DNA of 64,000 nt, from positions 3,100,001 to 3,164,000 of the forward strand of contig CM034105.1 of NCBI GenBank assembly GCA_019914945.1, in the 5' to 3' direction. Of the stretch, positions 46,401-58,482 are shown one piece after another. A program made the translations under genes and the position numbers. The stretch's first letter is position 1, and the number at the start of each line of letters is the position of its first letter. The DNA is from Typha latifolia. Its lineage: Eukaryota > Streptophyta > Magnoliopsida > Poales > Typhaceae. The notes below the pieces were generated by a model that saw nothing but the letters and a program-made list of their open reading frames with translations, ran no database searches and was not told where the DNA came from.

Positions 46401-46881
46401 ACGTGAATGACAGGTAAACATGCACATAAAAAAATCGCCTTTAAGTCATTTATATTAAATAAAATTGCTAACTTGAATAAGTTCAAGATTTATATAGTTG
46501 GAAACGCTTGAAATAGTTAAAAACTCTATTACATATAATATTATGTTGTAGTGCTGGAAGGATGCCAACATTAATTAAAAGCAAGGCAGTAAATTTTAGT
46601 CCAGTGCTCATTATATATATATATATATAGCATTACACGCATCATATCATCTCATTACATCGCCACCCCTCACGTACACTTAACTCGGAGCAGTGCCCAC
46701 ACGCAACCCCATGCATATCGTGACATATCCTCATCATCACACCCACGTACTCTTCCCTGCTACTACTACGATACTACATGACTTAGCTAGCTAATATAAT
46801 CCTAGATTATATATATATATATATATATATATATGGTCGAGATCCGATCACATCCCGGTAAGCTCACCGAGCCGACCAACT
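43412..46881. other. spacer between the two convergent OVATE genes
   Basis: AT-rich, with (ACT)n at 45144-45168 and several (TA)n tracts (45176-45196, 45641-45661, 46612-46629, 46808-46834). A GC-richer patch lies near 45200-45350. No gene is supported. Confidence 0.6.
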
Positions 46882-47466
46882 TTAGAGACAAGGAGATGGA
46901 GGCGAGAAGAGCCCGTTCCAGAGATCAGCAAAGGCATGGATGATGAGAGGATGGTGGCGAGGAGAGTTGAGAGAGAGGAATTCATGCAACAAGTCGTTGA
47001 GATCATCCCAAGCGTAGATATCCTTCTCAACTATCATCTGGACCATTGAATCACGGAAGTCTTCGTAAGGCTCGTTGGATTCCACCGCAACTGCTACGCT
47101 TTCTCTCGCCACTCTTCCTCCGTTGGCGTTCTTCTTCTTCTTCTTCTTCCTTCTCTGATCTCTATTAGTCCTGAGCCTCCCTTCGTTAAGTACGGCACTT
47201 GGTGGTGGTGGTGGTGGCGAGGAGTACTCCTCGTAGAGGGAGTTAGTGGTGAAGGAGGCTTCCCAAGAAGAGGAGTTATAAGCGGTTGCGGTGGGAGTAG
47301 TGGTGGAGGAGGACAAGGTGGTGGATTTGGACTTTGAATGAGATGAGGAGGAGGAGGAAGAGGAGGAGGAGAAGAGAGAGAAGAGCTTTGTCCTCCTGCA
47401 GTTGCATCCTATGTCTACAACAACAGGGTTGCGCAGTATGAAGCTTCTATTCCTAGAGGAAGACAT
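46882..47466 (-). CDS. OVATE family protein 2
   Basis: A second OVATE protein, single exon, 194 residues. The N-terminus (MSSSRNRSFILRNPVVVDIGCNCRR) has the conserved GC-C-R type motif of the OFP6/OFP8-like group, then long serine and lysine runs. The C-terminal OVATE domain (about 122-187) reads VAVAVESNEPYEDFRDSMVQ, then MIVEKDIYAWDDLNDLLHEFL and LIIHAFADLWNGLF. It faces OVATE gene 1 tail-to-tail across 3.5 kb, but the two belong to different subgroups. A (GA)n tract immediately precedes the start codon in the leader. Confidence 0.94.
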   Translation of the reverse strand: MSSSRNRSFILRNPVVVDIGCNCRRTKLFSLFSSSSSSSSSSHSKSKSTTLSSSTTTPTATAYNSSSWEASFTTNSLYEEYSSPPPPPPSAVLNEGRLRTNRDQRRKKKKKKNANGGRVARESVAVAVESNEPYEDFRDSMVQMIVEKDIYAWDDLNDLLHEFLSLNSPRHHPLIIHAFADLWNGLFSPPSPCL

Positions 47467-47474
47467 GGAGTGCT

Positions 47475-47475
<1 letters not shown>

Positions 47476-47518
<43 letters not shown>
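47476..47518. repeat. (GA)n microsatellite in the OVATE gene 2 leader
   Basis: About 21 AG units starting 10 bp upstream of the ATG and followed by ggagaa repeats. On the transcript strand it is a CT-rich leader. GA/CT tracts are known binding sites for plant BPC (GAGA-binding) factors; a regulatory role here is inference. Confidence 0.95.
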
Positions 47519-47521
<3 letters not shown>

Positions 47522-49223
47522 AGGAGAAGGAGAAGGAGAGTTGTGCTGGGTTGAGGCCTTGAGAGGGGTAATAAAGGGGAGCATGTGAGGTTAGATGAGT
47601 ACTGTAGAGGTGAGAGGGAGGGGGGTTTTAAATGATGAAATAAATAAAAGAGAGGGATCGAAGGGAAGATTTAGTGTAAGGTGGGGGGATAGAGGATAGT
47701 TCGGATCTTGGGTCAGGTTGGAGGATAATATTATAGGGTGTGAGAGAAGGGATTATGTTTGATGGGAAATGGGAGTTTTAGAAGTCAGCTCTTTAAGTTG
47801 ACTCTATCCATATTAATGACCATGTGAGTGAGGGTGGATGGTGTGGCGCCAAATAACAGCTTTTTATAGGGTTAGTCTTTAATGTAAGATAAAAGTTATG
47901 ATTTCCACTCTTCTATTCTAAATGATACAAGGAAATACAACTTATAATTTAATCTACGTGGTTTGGTTTGGTTCTGTTTCAAGTTATATACCACTGATTT
48001 TAAAGTTAAGCACTTAAGCCTCTATAGTTTACACTAACACTGGATTCTCAATCCATGGCTAACATTTCCTAAATTTATGTGATTTATTATCGCTAATATA
48101 TTTTCCTGCAATAAGTAAAGATTTCAATGACTAAACTATTATTATTGTTCTCAAATCAGATTATATTTATATTGCAATAATACTTAACTAACAGTTGTAA
48201 CTTAAATGTACGAGATGAGATAAAATCGGAGAAAACAGCTAGGAGCAAACAATAATTAAGGAATAATACGAACTAATTTTGTTTCTATTGTTCCATAAGG
48301 ACCGGAAGATGCTAGAGTGTGCATAACTAGAGATGGCCAATCATTATCTAACCCAAAACGCGTGTATAAGTAGCAAGAATATTACATATTCACTCATTAA
48401 CTTATTAATGAGTTCTATTTTCCCATCAAATATAATATATACATTAATGAGTGCTAAACCACTTGGTGTAATAAAAGCTTAAAATCTATGGGCATTAGAG
48501 GTTGAGGAAGCTGATCTGAAACGAGAGCATCAAGGGAATATTAGTGGTCATGGATCCAGAATAATTTGACAGCCTGCTTAAAGAATTGGGGCACGAGCTT
48601 ATCCTGGAATAGCATCATTTTTAAAGTCGAGCATCAAAGCTTTGTCTACTGATCGTCAATCATAGAATCTTCTTCTTGTGATCCGTTAAGCAGTGCTGTT
48701 TCATTGATTATAGTATCACTCACTGATGGTATTAGTTTATTGGATTGGTTATTATAGTGTTATCTTTAATACTTGATTAAAATACATTATAGTAACAGCT
48801 GTTGGAATCCTCGCAATTAATTGTACATGGAGTCAGGGACAGAACTTTCTATGCTCTTAAATTAGTGTCTCTTTTAAGTGCACAGAAGAATTAATTAAAA
48901 TAAGTGAGCTACTAAGAAGTTGGTAATTATACAGCACGGATCTTGTACTTGAGCTGGTGACAAATATATTTTTTAATTAATGTCAGGATTGGTCATTCGA
49001 AATAGCTTGACTACGATGCAAACTAATCGAAAACTTTCAGGTTGAGTTAGTTTGAGTTACTGAGATTACGTCAGAATTAGTCACATAGCTAATTAGTGGT
49101 GATGGGTATACGTACTAGATCAATCAATCAATCAATCAATCAAATATCCATACTGGCTTTTATAACAAGTTCCAATTCCCAGATTATATAAAAACTGGTA
49201 TCTCAATCTCTGTCAGTTCCAAT

Positions 49224-49227
<4 letters not shown>

Positions 49228-49274
<47 letters not shown>
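49228..49274. repeat. (TA)n microsatellite
   Basis: Uninterrupted TA repeats, about 23 units. Confidence 0.95.
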
Positions 49275-49276
<2 letters not shown>

Positions 49277-50618
49277 TGAAAGTCATAGGCAAAATATTGT
49301 TTATTTTAATTAAAAAAATTACAAACAAGATATTAATAGGCTCGTAATGAAGAGAAAACGCTGAGATAATTGGGACAAGTTTGTTAGCAACTGTAACCGT
49401 AACTGGCAAATTTGTGATAAAAATAAAAATTATATGATTTATAATTTGTGAGATAGAACTCTAAAAACATAAAACACATTTTGGAGGCCGGCTTTCCCTA
49501 CAATCCGATTTTTATCAAATTAGAGTGGAAAAAATGTTTGAATTGATTTTCAGAAAGTTATTCTGTTCGAACGGCAAGACAAATAGCTATCAAATATTGG
49601 AAAGATAAATAGCTATTGAATGTGAAAAAAATAAAAGAGCTCACTGTATCTAGGTGAGAAATATGTTCGAACGAGATTTTTCTGTATTGAACGTGAAAAT
49701 GACGTTTGAACGGTGTTGAATCTTAGTCTTGATTAAGCTATCTTTTTGGGTATAATAAAAGATAACTTTAAAATTGAGTTTAAAAACATCTCCAGAGGCT
49801 TGAAGCATAAAGATATTGGAGTCATTGTATGCTTATTTAGTCTAAATTTAAAAAGGGTGTTTGAGATTGCCTTAAGAGTTACTGAGGCTGAATTACAACC
49901 TTAAAGATCAACTAGGTTGTGTATTAAGAGAAAGTCAAGCAAAAATCTATTATGATGATTGTGGGTAATAGCAATCGATCGTAATATTTAATTTTACCTC
50001 ATAAAAGAGATATGCGGTTTTTTCATCCTTGATTTATAAATATTTTTCTAGGTTAAATATGTATTGTTTGTGCATGCTTCGTTATTGACTTTAGTTTCTA
50101 AATGATCTCATTAGTAGTATTCTACGTCTCATAAGGATTTAGAATTTTCAAAGTTCCATACTTTGAGAACATAACACACATTAGATAACACATTATATCG
50201 AGCTCAAATTCAAGAAATTAGCAAACATTGTATTCGAACCAATATTTAAAATATCGACCACATCAAACCTACATCAAAACGAGAAAAAAATAATAATAAA
50301 AAAACCAATCTCAAAAGCCATAACTACTATGAAAGCGGCAAACGGTGATAGTGATGACAAAAGGCCGTGATTGCAACTGGCAAGGAGCAGCGGCCCTGGC
50401 CTCGACTATTTCGGCCGAAGCAAAATAAGGAGGAGAGGAGGCCGCGGACTCCGAATGCCAGAAGAGAAACCCAGTAGCTTCTTCTTACTTGGAGATACTA
50501 TATAGGCTACATATATAAATTGTTCTTTCTGAGAGAGAATGAGGATAGAGCTATTAATTATAATTGATTGATATAAAATATAAGAAGAAATTAATTTTCG
50601 CTTCCCATCCAAAAAGCC

Positions 50619-50683
<65 letters not shown>

Positions 50684-50684
50684 G

Positions 50685-50733
<49 letters not shown>
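50619..50733. repeat. double (ATT)n microsatellite
   Basis: Two ATT arrays, 50619-50681 and 50687-50733, each followed by the same hexamer-like tatgtc. The shared 3' flank suggests that one array plus flank was duplicated. Confidence 0.95.
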
Positions 50734-50735
<2 letters not shown>

Positions 50736-51133
50736 GTCTTTTCAGATTACCCACCAAGTGATTGCGATAAGGAATTCCAAGGCTTCCTAATCTTTATTAG
50801 GATGTGCAATTTGCGCCAATAATCCCAGTAGGAAAGTAAAGTTTACTGCCAAATAAAAAGTCATAATGTGTCAAATTCATGGGAACACAGATCTAAAAAG
50901 ATCAATGCTCTGAAATATATATATATATATATATATATTAAGATCACGCTCTAAAGATATAAAGAGAAATAAAGTAGCAATGCAATCTTTCTTTTTTCAT
51001 GTCCTTTTATTTTTGGTAAAGAGGATGGTAACTATGCAAAAATTGCCACTGCGAAAGAATACTACAATACCTATCTATAACCTACTTGATAGCTGAGTCA
51101 ACTAAAGAGTGTTAAAATACTTCCAGTAAGGCT

Positions 51134-51556
51134 CTACTTCCTCAGCCTCACCCTTCTGGCATTGCGCTCCGTTTCCTCCTCCAGATCCACATCCCAATGA
51201 CAGACAACCTCCATCAAACAGCGAACAGCGTCGTACAACGGATCCAACAACCTCCGGAGCACAGACGGAGGCTTCCTCCTCGGCGCGAATCTCGAGGAGG
51301 AGGCCGACATTGGCCTGAGGTAGGCGAGGGCCGCGTGCTTCACCAGCTCATTCCTTATCGGTATATCGCACGTGCCGTCGGGGTTAACAAGCGGGCCCAG
51401 ATACGTCTCCGCCGCCTCCCGCGAGTACACGAGGTCGTGGATCCCGATGTAGCCCGAGTCCTCGTAGAGTTCTGCGTCGGCCCACGACATGGCGGGCCAG
51501 GTTTGTAGAGCCGGCGGTGTCGCCGCCTTGCTCTGCCGCCGCGAGGAGGCCGCCAT
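51134..51556 (-). CDS. unrecognised 140-residue protein
   Basis: I do not recognise the family. Single ORF of 140 residues with marked GC enrichment over AT-rich flanks and a sensible start (MAASSRRQSK). The centre is non-repetitive and well ordered: SWADAELYEDSGYIGIHDLV, then YLGPLVNPDGTCDIPIRNELV and HAALAYLRPM. A basic stretch (RFAPRRKPP) precedes a hydrophobic/acidic helix (LLDPLYDAVRCLMEVVCHWD) and a charged tail (EEETERNARRVRLRK). No signal peptide or membrane span is evident. A TATA-like atatatatatat lies at about 51622-51639, upstream on this strand. Base composition and codon regularity argue for a real gene; the function is unknown. Confidence 0.62.
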   Translation of the reverse strand: MAASSRRQSKAATPPALQTWPAMSWADAELYEDSGYIGIHDLVYSREAAETYLGPLVNPDGTCDIPIRNELVKHAALAYLRPMSASSSRFAPRRKPPSVLRRLLDPLYDAVRCLMEVVCHWDVDLEEETERNARRVRLRK

Positions 51557-52699
51557 CTTGGGAGTGACGAGATTGGTTGAGAGGATTAAGTTTCGGGATT
51601 TGTTTCTATAGAAGTGTTGAGATATATATATATATATCTGTAGGTATGGAAAGGAATTTACGGTCGAGGAGGATTTGTTTTGATTCGTAGATTGATTTGT
51701 TTGGGGAGATTTTGTCGCCGTTTTGATATAATTATAAGATTCCTATTTTATATAGGCAGTGATGACTGATAAGCTCTAAAAGTCCGGATTTGTATTTGAA
51801 ATTAACAGATAGGGAGGGGAGAATCCCTACTAGAGCGTAATGCTTTTGTTAAGGATCAGGTTATCATTCCCTATCTATGACGGAACCGTAGTCTGGTAAT
51901 TCTAAAATCAGGCTCTCCGGATAGTACCGGGGGTCAAGCCGAGTTAGCCATTTAGCTGGCTTTTCTCAAGAATATCTGTAATTGTAATTATTACAACGGA
52001 GATGGAAAGAGATTAGTATCTCTTCTAGGTCATGCAACCATCTGTTACTTGCAGTTTATATTGCCTCCATTAGAAAAAATTTACATTGACGAATCCAAGA
52101 GCGTGAATGATTAACCTTGAGAATAATTTTGTTTTCCTCAATATACATGAAGCAAATCAGCAAGTATAAGAACAACATAGACCGAAGCCTGGTTGACTCT
52201 GCTCGTGTATTCGGACAATAGGATAACGTACGGATCACAAGAGATCGATCGTGAAACCCGTCATCAGGATATCTTTTATTCCTTCCATACAGTAAGGACT
52301 GTCTTGTCTGGCAGCCTAGAAGAAAACTGAGAAAGAGCGTGCAATTCTACTTCGTCTCCGTCTAAAAAAGCTTATGATTTGTTAAGTACGCAGCCCAGGG
52401 GAGAAGAATGATGTCCTATTATAGAGCAACATCACCACTGCAAGCTTTTACAGAGGAAAATTTCCCTCGGCAATCCTGTATTTCTTGATTTCACCAATAC
52501 TGCTTCAATCTTCGCCCGGTGTATTAGAAGCAGGAAATTCAACAGTATCAGATGGCAATGTCTTGGGCTAAGGCTTGTTGCTTGGTTCCATTATAACATC
52601 TGTATTTAATCTACACTCCTCGTCCCATTGGATGGCAGCTATATTTATTGTCAAGGATCTCAACATGGAGGAAAAAATAGGAAATAAGATGACAAGCAA
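51557..52699. other. spacer between the unrecognised gene and the 3' end of E2F
   Basis: Promoter side of the unrecognised gene, then sequence including the probable E2F 3' UTR near 52450-52699. No gene is supported. Confidence 0.6.
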
Positions 52700-55600
52700 T
52701 CAGTAAAGGATACGTGCTGTTCCCCACATATCAGTTATGCTGACGCTAGGATCTGATAGGAGCCAATAATCTGCATCAATCTGCAAGAGAATGCCCATTC
52801 AATAGCCAATCTCATTACTGGTTTAGATATCCATAGCCAAGGATCAGAGAGTAGGTTTATTCGTGACTAAATAAAGAAACAGCAAGTATGGAACAAATAA
52901 ATTGAACCTTTAATTTAATATGGAATCCAATAGATAGTGCAGCTTATTTACCACTGATTACAAATGTTTATGCAAAGATGGTTTTGTTATACTAAAGAGC
53001 AGACAATATATCATTTGTTCAGTGTGCAACATCAAGATCTGAAAGTCAAGAGTATAATAAATTAGACCTGAGATGGAGGATTTCAACCAAAGACTTAATA
53101 TAGTGTCATTTGTGCAAAACAGAAAATGTTTAGTAGGGTAGCGGAGTGAAATTCTCCATTCTCGAAAAGGTCTCAAAAAGAGAAAGAAGAAAGATACACC
53201 AAGGTAATATCATCTAATAATAGCCGTGCCGGTGGTGTATCGGCACATTGCATGAGGGGTGCTGCACAACACCCCTCTTAGCAGCAATCAGTGAAGCTAT
53301 TGCCGTGCCTTAGCTTGAGGACAAAGAAGACTTGCCACTCGCGTCACATGCCCCAACACGAGGACAAAGAAAGAGAGTGAGTTAGATTGGGTCGAATAAA
53401 AACGATCTACAAAAGAAATCTACTCTTCTTCCTCCTTGAGCTAGGGCATGCAAGCAATGAGCGCGACAACAAGCTTGATGACGAGTGGCAAAGAGCGATG
53501 ACAAGTTGTCTCCTTCTCTCCTCTCTCTCCTTCTCTTATGACACGGCCGACTACTGCCGTGGCATCTCATGTATTGTGCCAGGGTATGGGCCGTGCCACA
53601 GGCACAACCATCCTTGCTATCATCTACGCTGACCAGTCCCAAATGAAACAACTGGAGGCTTTGCAATTTTGCATTCAGTTAACGCCCAAAGATAGTAGTA
53701 TAACGCCAATAAGAATTTCAGAATATTGGTTTATATTCGCTAATGCAAGTCTAAACGATGAGCAAAGAAAGGTGAAACCAACAAATACTTTATGTTCAGT
53801 TGATGCCCACTGATAATAGTTGGTAATACACCAATAAAAATTTCAGAATGTTGTTAATAATGGCTAATGCAAGCCCCAAGACTAAACAATAATCAGTCAC
53901 AGAAGAAATTCAACTTTTGAAATGCTTCCTGATTGTGGTTGATAAATGGATATTTCTACAAGTAGGGCAAACAATGGTTCTTCAAAAGCCTGATGATTGG
54001 TGTAGAGGTCTTCTAGCACAACTGTAGTGTACATATATGATATAACAGAAAAATAGACATGCCTCTAAGATCAAAGAACTTACATCAGCATCAGAAGGAA
54101 CAATCTTCATCATCCCGCCCGCAAGTTCCTGCGAATTAGTTAGGTCTGCGCTCATCCTGTGAGTTTCTTGAGCCTCAGGCTCATTTCTTCTAATCTCTTC
54201 TGTAGCAATTGTAGATGCTGGCTCTTCAGTAGATATTGAATTGGTTATAGAAGGCAGGCTCGGAGGACCCACCTTGCTGCTCATGTCCTCGAACTGACTG
54301 AAGGGCATAATTAAAAAGTACTCAGAATCTCAGATTATGTTCTGTACCAGGTTCTCTGCTATAGTAGTGCACATGGAAAAAGTGTGACTAATTACCTAAC
54401 AAGGTAAACATCAATGGCACCCATGGTACTTCTCAGAACAATTCTATATCTCCTTTGAGGATACTCAGCAGCCTGAAATGCAAAGAGAAACTTTAAAACA
54501 AACTGAGCGATATATGCAGTGCATCTTTTACATGTATCTTCCTTCATAAGCCTTTCCATGCATTTTCCACCTCATCAGGATCTGGAACTTCCAGGGTAGT
54601 GCCATGTGGTGCTTTTATTGCTATTAAAGTTTCATTCTGCAAACAAATATAAGAGAAAAGAAAAACCATAATTAGCGTGATGTTTTGAAAATTTCAGCAA
54701 CCTCAACTTTTGTTACTGATATAGGTTCTCCTGATGAACAAACAAACATACCTTAAAGCAGGGTAAGCCCTTGATGTCATCTTCAGACACGAAAAGCCAC
54801 CTAATGCATGCATACGAAAGGGTTGATGGAACAGGGAAACACAAGAAAAGATGCTCATTTATGCAGAAGAAGCAAATAAAGGTTTTAACTCATATAGATG
54901 AAAGCACTCACTTCTGATTTTTTTTATCCTCACAAAGCCCCCTCAATTGCTCTTGCATTTTGCTTCAATATAAAGTCAAAAGTTTCAGGTTCAGTTTCAG
55001 ACCATATCAAGATCCTAAAGGTAATATAACACAAGAAAACCTTATATGATCATCTAAGCTGCGTTCTTTCATTGAAAGGCTTTCAACTTCTGCCTGCAAA
55101 TGGGAAAAAGTACTGATTGTAATCCAGAGGATTCAACAAAATAAATGCATCAGGTCATATTACCAAATAGGTTTTTTTATACAATTTCCACGGAAAACTT
55201 TTTAAACATCATAATTGCAAGTTAGTTATTGATTTAAACGATGAGTAATCCAGTCGAACCACTGATTAATCTAGAAATATTTTAAATATTAGAATAATAT
55301 AATTATAGTTCTAAATAATTCTAAAACTTAACAAAATATCTACAAAAAGCAATATAATTGTATTTCTTCAATTATTTAGTTATTTTTTAAGTAATCTTTC
55401 ATTTTAAGTACATCAAATCATATGACTTAGACAAGAACATATTTAAATAACATTTTTTATATTTTAAGGATAGAACTACTTTAATTTTAAGACTAAATTA
55501 CCCTTAAAGTAAAAATAAATAAAATAATTAAACGTTAAGGACAACTAAGTAATAATGGAAGAATGAGCAACCCAATCGGTTCACTAGTTGAATCGCTGGC

Positions 55601-58482
55601 TGGCCAGCTTTCAACTAATCAATTGCTTTTCCAATCCTATAATCAAACTAAACCAACTTGATTTACCGGTTTATTAGTCCGGCTTAATTCTGATAACTAT
55701 GCCTTAAAATCATTATTGCCACCAAATCTTTTAGACCCTTTCAAAATTGTCACTATGGTTGTTTTAATGAAATATTCATATAACGTTCTTAACGAATGTT
55801 GTTAAGGTTAGCAATACATGTAAACAACTAAAATACCCTTATTCTTGATGCTTAGATTATAAAATATTTATTACTATTTTTTCTTATGGAAATAAGATTT
55901 TATTTTTTTGTACTATGATATCAAGTAATATTAGATAGCTTTCAAATTATTTTAAGCAATTTATACAAGGACAAAATGATATTTTCTTAATCTAAGTTTA
56001 GTTTTAACTATAACTAATTAGATTTAACCAACGGAATGACATTTTGAAAGTGCTCATTGTTTTAGTGGCAATAATGATATTTTAAAGAATGCTTCAGTAG
56101 CAATTACGTAGAAATCCCTAAAATAAGATCCTCAAAGCTTAAGGGTAACACAAGGCTTCGAATAACCTTAAGTTAGCAGATGTTAGCACAAGACAACATC
56201 TTGATAGTATCTTCAGATGTGAAGTGCATATGCAGACAAATTAACAACACCTACGCATACCTGTAATACTGAAATAACATTATTAGCATCAGCTGGCCCT
56301 GAATCGTCAAAACCCCTGCCAAAGAGAATTTCCTGTGAGCTGCCACAAAATTTTATACACAAAGATAAAAAAAAATAAAGAATAGAAGAAAAGTAAATGG
56401 TTACTTCCAACGAATTCTATTCTTGAGCTTTTTCTCTATTAGCCCAATTCCTTCTAGAACATTTGTAATGTCATATATTCGCCTCTTTTGCACCTGTACT
56501 GTCAAAGATTAATCTTTAATAATCAGATTAATAATAAATATATGCAAAAACATCATCTTCTCACCTCCAATGTTTCAGCAGCATTATTCAAATCAAGGAT
56601 GCCATTTTGTGCATGCTTAAGCAGAGTGATAAATTTTCTAGTCAGCAGACCTGAGAACAAATACAATTTGCCAATACTTGCAATCAGCTTGAGTTGATAT
56701 TCCCATACAGATTTTCCTTAGTTATATATGCTAAACTCATGATATTTCTCTTGTTATTCAGACTAAACAATCATGTCAATCACCTAAAGAACTGTCATAA
56801 CGACAGCTACCAACTGGGTTGAGATTAATAGGGGAACCTGCAAAATGAAAATTTAAAAGGGATCAGACATGGTGATTTACTTATCATAGAGTAATTAATC
56901 AGTTACAAAAGAGCTTTCCAGAATAACTTAGTTATCTGAATCACGTACATAGAAAGAAGTGCTGCTTCCAGTCATAACATACATAAATGTGGATAAATAA
57001 TTATATGTAAGAAATAATTCAAGAACTTGGATGCAAATAACTGAACTAACAGGACTTATCACCTGCATCAGAGATAGGAGTTTGAGGCCCAGCTTTATTG
57101 TTCTTGGCGACCTTGCAGTTACCACGGATCCTACCTCCTTTTGCTGAGAGAGGAGTACAATGGGGACTGCTAACAATGTCAGTATATTCAGTTTTGGCTC
57201 TCCATTCACTAGATTCAGCAGGTTCAATACCTTCTTTTTCTGACCTTTTCAACTGCAATAATAAGTGCAACTATAAAGATTACGATAAGCATTCACGTCC
57301 AACCATTAGATGTAAGGAACCTTAATGTTCCTCAAGATAAAAACTTACCCTATCAACGCATGGGAGAAGCAATACAGGGTATTCAGAAAATAATTATCTA
57401 CCATTTCTAGCGTACATACTTTAGAATCATTGAGACAAACGAGATGATAAAAAGAGAGACTTTAACTATACCAAATTACAGTAACATCTGTGCAAATTGG
57501 CTCAACAGTTTGACTATCAAAGATTGTTCAACCTACCAAGTACTAACATTAATATGTTTTCTAGTAACATATCTACAAGTGAAATATAGAAGACCAGCTA
57601 GGGTGGAGCATTTACCAGACTGAAGGCAAAAATAATGGGAGGTTGCACAGAAAAGTGCAAGACTACAAAATGATTGGTCCATCATTCAACCGTGTCATGA
57701 TTCACCAACTTCTAACGGGCACAAGCTGACAAATGTTGTAGAACTCTTAGGTAATACTACATCAAAAAGACAATTTTTCTCAAAAGCAACTAACAGTGGA
57801 TGTCCTAGGACAAACGTGAGCATAATTGGGTCAATAAAAACTCTGCACATTAATATTGACTGAGTAGATAAACTGAGATATCATCACTCTACTGTAATAA
57901 GTGCTTTATAAAGAATGTTCATCGAACTCTCTATCTAACTTCCATAGCTATTGCTACTTATTTTCTACAGTCGACAATCCATTAACATGTCCTCCTTCCA
58001 TTAATTCTTTCAAAAATGCATAATTGACTAAATGCCTGTTAAAACATCTACACAATTATTCCCTTTCTGAATAAGGGTGGATCCTACATACGTGGCATTC
58101 GCACTTTAATTCAACTTTCCCTAATATCCGCTATAAATTAAGAACATTAGAGAATCAAAAAACATTAATTCTGCCATACCATGAAACGACCAAAAAATTT
58201 ATGCCGATAAGAATGAGATCATCACCAAATCCAGTCATTTCCTTTACTAGCACACGAACCCCCCCAATCCTCCATCTTACTCACCGGACTCTTGACGACG
58301 AAGCCATCAGCCCCTCGCTCCATCACCGGACTATTTCCATCTGAGTAGAACCGATGGTACTCTTCTTGAGGCGAGAAGGGCGGTTTCCCGGAGGGAAATG
58401 GCAGATGCCGCCGCAGCGGCTGGAAGACTTGACCAGACCGCTGCCCCGAGCACTTCTTGGCCGCTCTTCCGCCGCCGGACAT
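52700..58482 (-). CDS. E2F: E2F transcription factor (typical E2F with RB-binding motif, E2FA/B type)
   Basis: A cell-cycle transcription factor acting with DP and repressed by retinoblastoma-related protein. Thirteen exons joined by hand: 58482-58285, 57252-57063, 56837-56784, 56650-56565, 56493-56405, 56315-56261, 55093-55041, 54962-54912, 54800-54752, 54636-54571, 54472-54396, 54297-54084 and 52780-52700, giving 420 residues. The DNA-binding winged helix (about 140-207) has [13 protein letters not shown] and [18 protein letters not shown]. The dimerisation coiled coil spans about 208-258 and the marked box about 259-325 ([31 protein letters not shown]). The C-terminal RB-binding motif [16 protein letters not shown] lies at 398-413. 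All junctions are GT-AG and phase-consistent. Presence of one DNA-binding domain, marked box and RB motif places it with activator-type E2Fs or E2FC, not the DEL group. The last intron is long (1.3 kb) and holds a GC-rich insertion. Confidence 0.96.
53218..53640. other. GC-rich insertion in the last E2F intron, possible transposon relic
   Basis: A GC-richer block in an AT-rich intron, with GCCGTGCC at about 53223, 53303 and 53590 and a ggcac-rich beginning and end. No coding domain, inverted repeat or clear target-site duplication was found. It resembles the GCCGTGCC-type segments of some monocot LTR elements; this is a weak resemblance. Confidence 0.35.
53674..53886. repeat. diverged tandem duplication, period 121 bp, in the last E2F intron
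   Basis: Copies start ttcagtt at 53674 and 53795, sharing cgccaataa/caccaataa, aatttcagaat(a/g)ttg and ggctaatgcaag-type segments in the same order. It lies just downstream of the GC-rich insertion. Confidence 0.8.

Larger units (their letters stand above)
47519..51133. other. intergenic spacer between OVATE gene 2 and the unrecognised gene
   Basis: AT-rich spacer containing (ATCA)n at 49119-49142, (TA)n at 49228-49274, a TTCGAACG-motif segment at 49560-49720, two (ATT)n arrays at 50619-50733 and (TA)n at 50914-50938. ORFs that cross the arrays are repeat artefacts. No gene. Confidence 0.6.

Noticed and set aside
50554..50761. ORFs of polyAsn, polyIle or polyLeu
   Set aside because: Translations of the (ATT)n arrays only.
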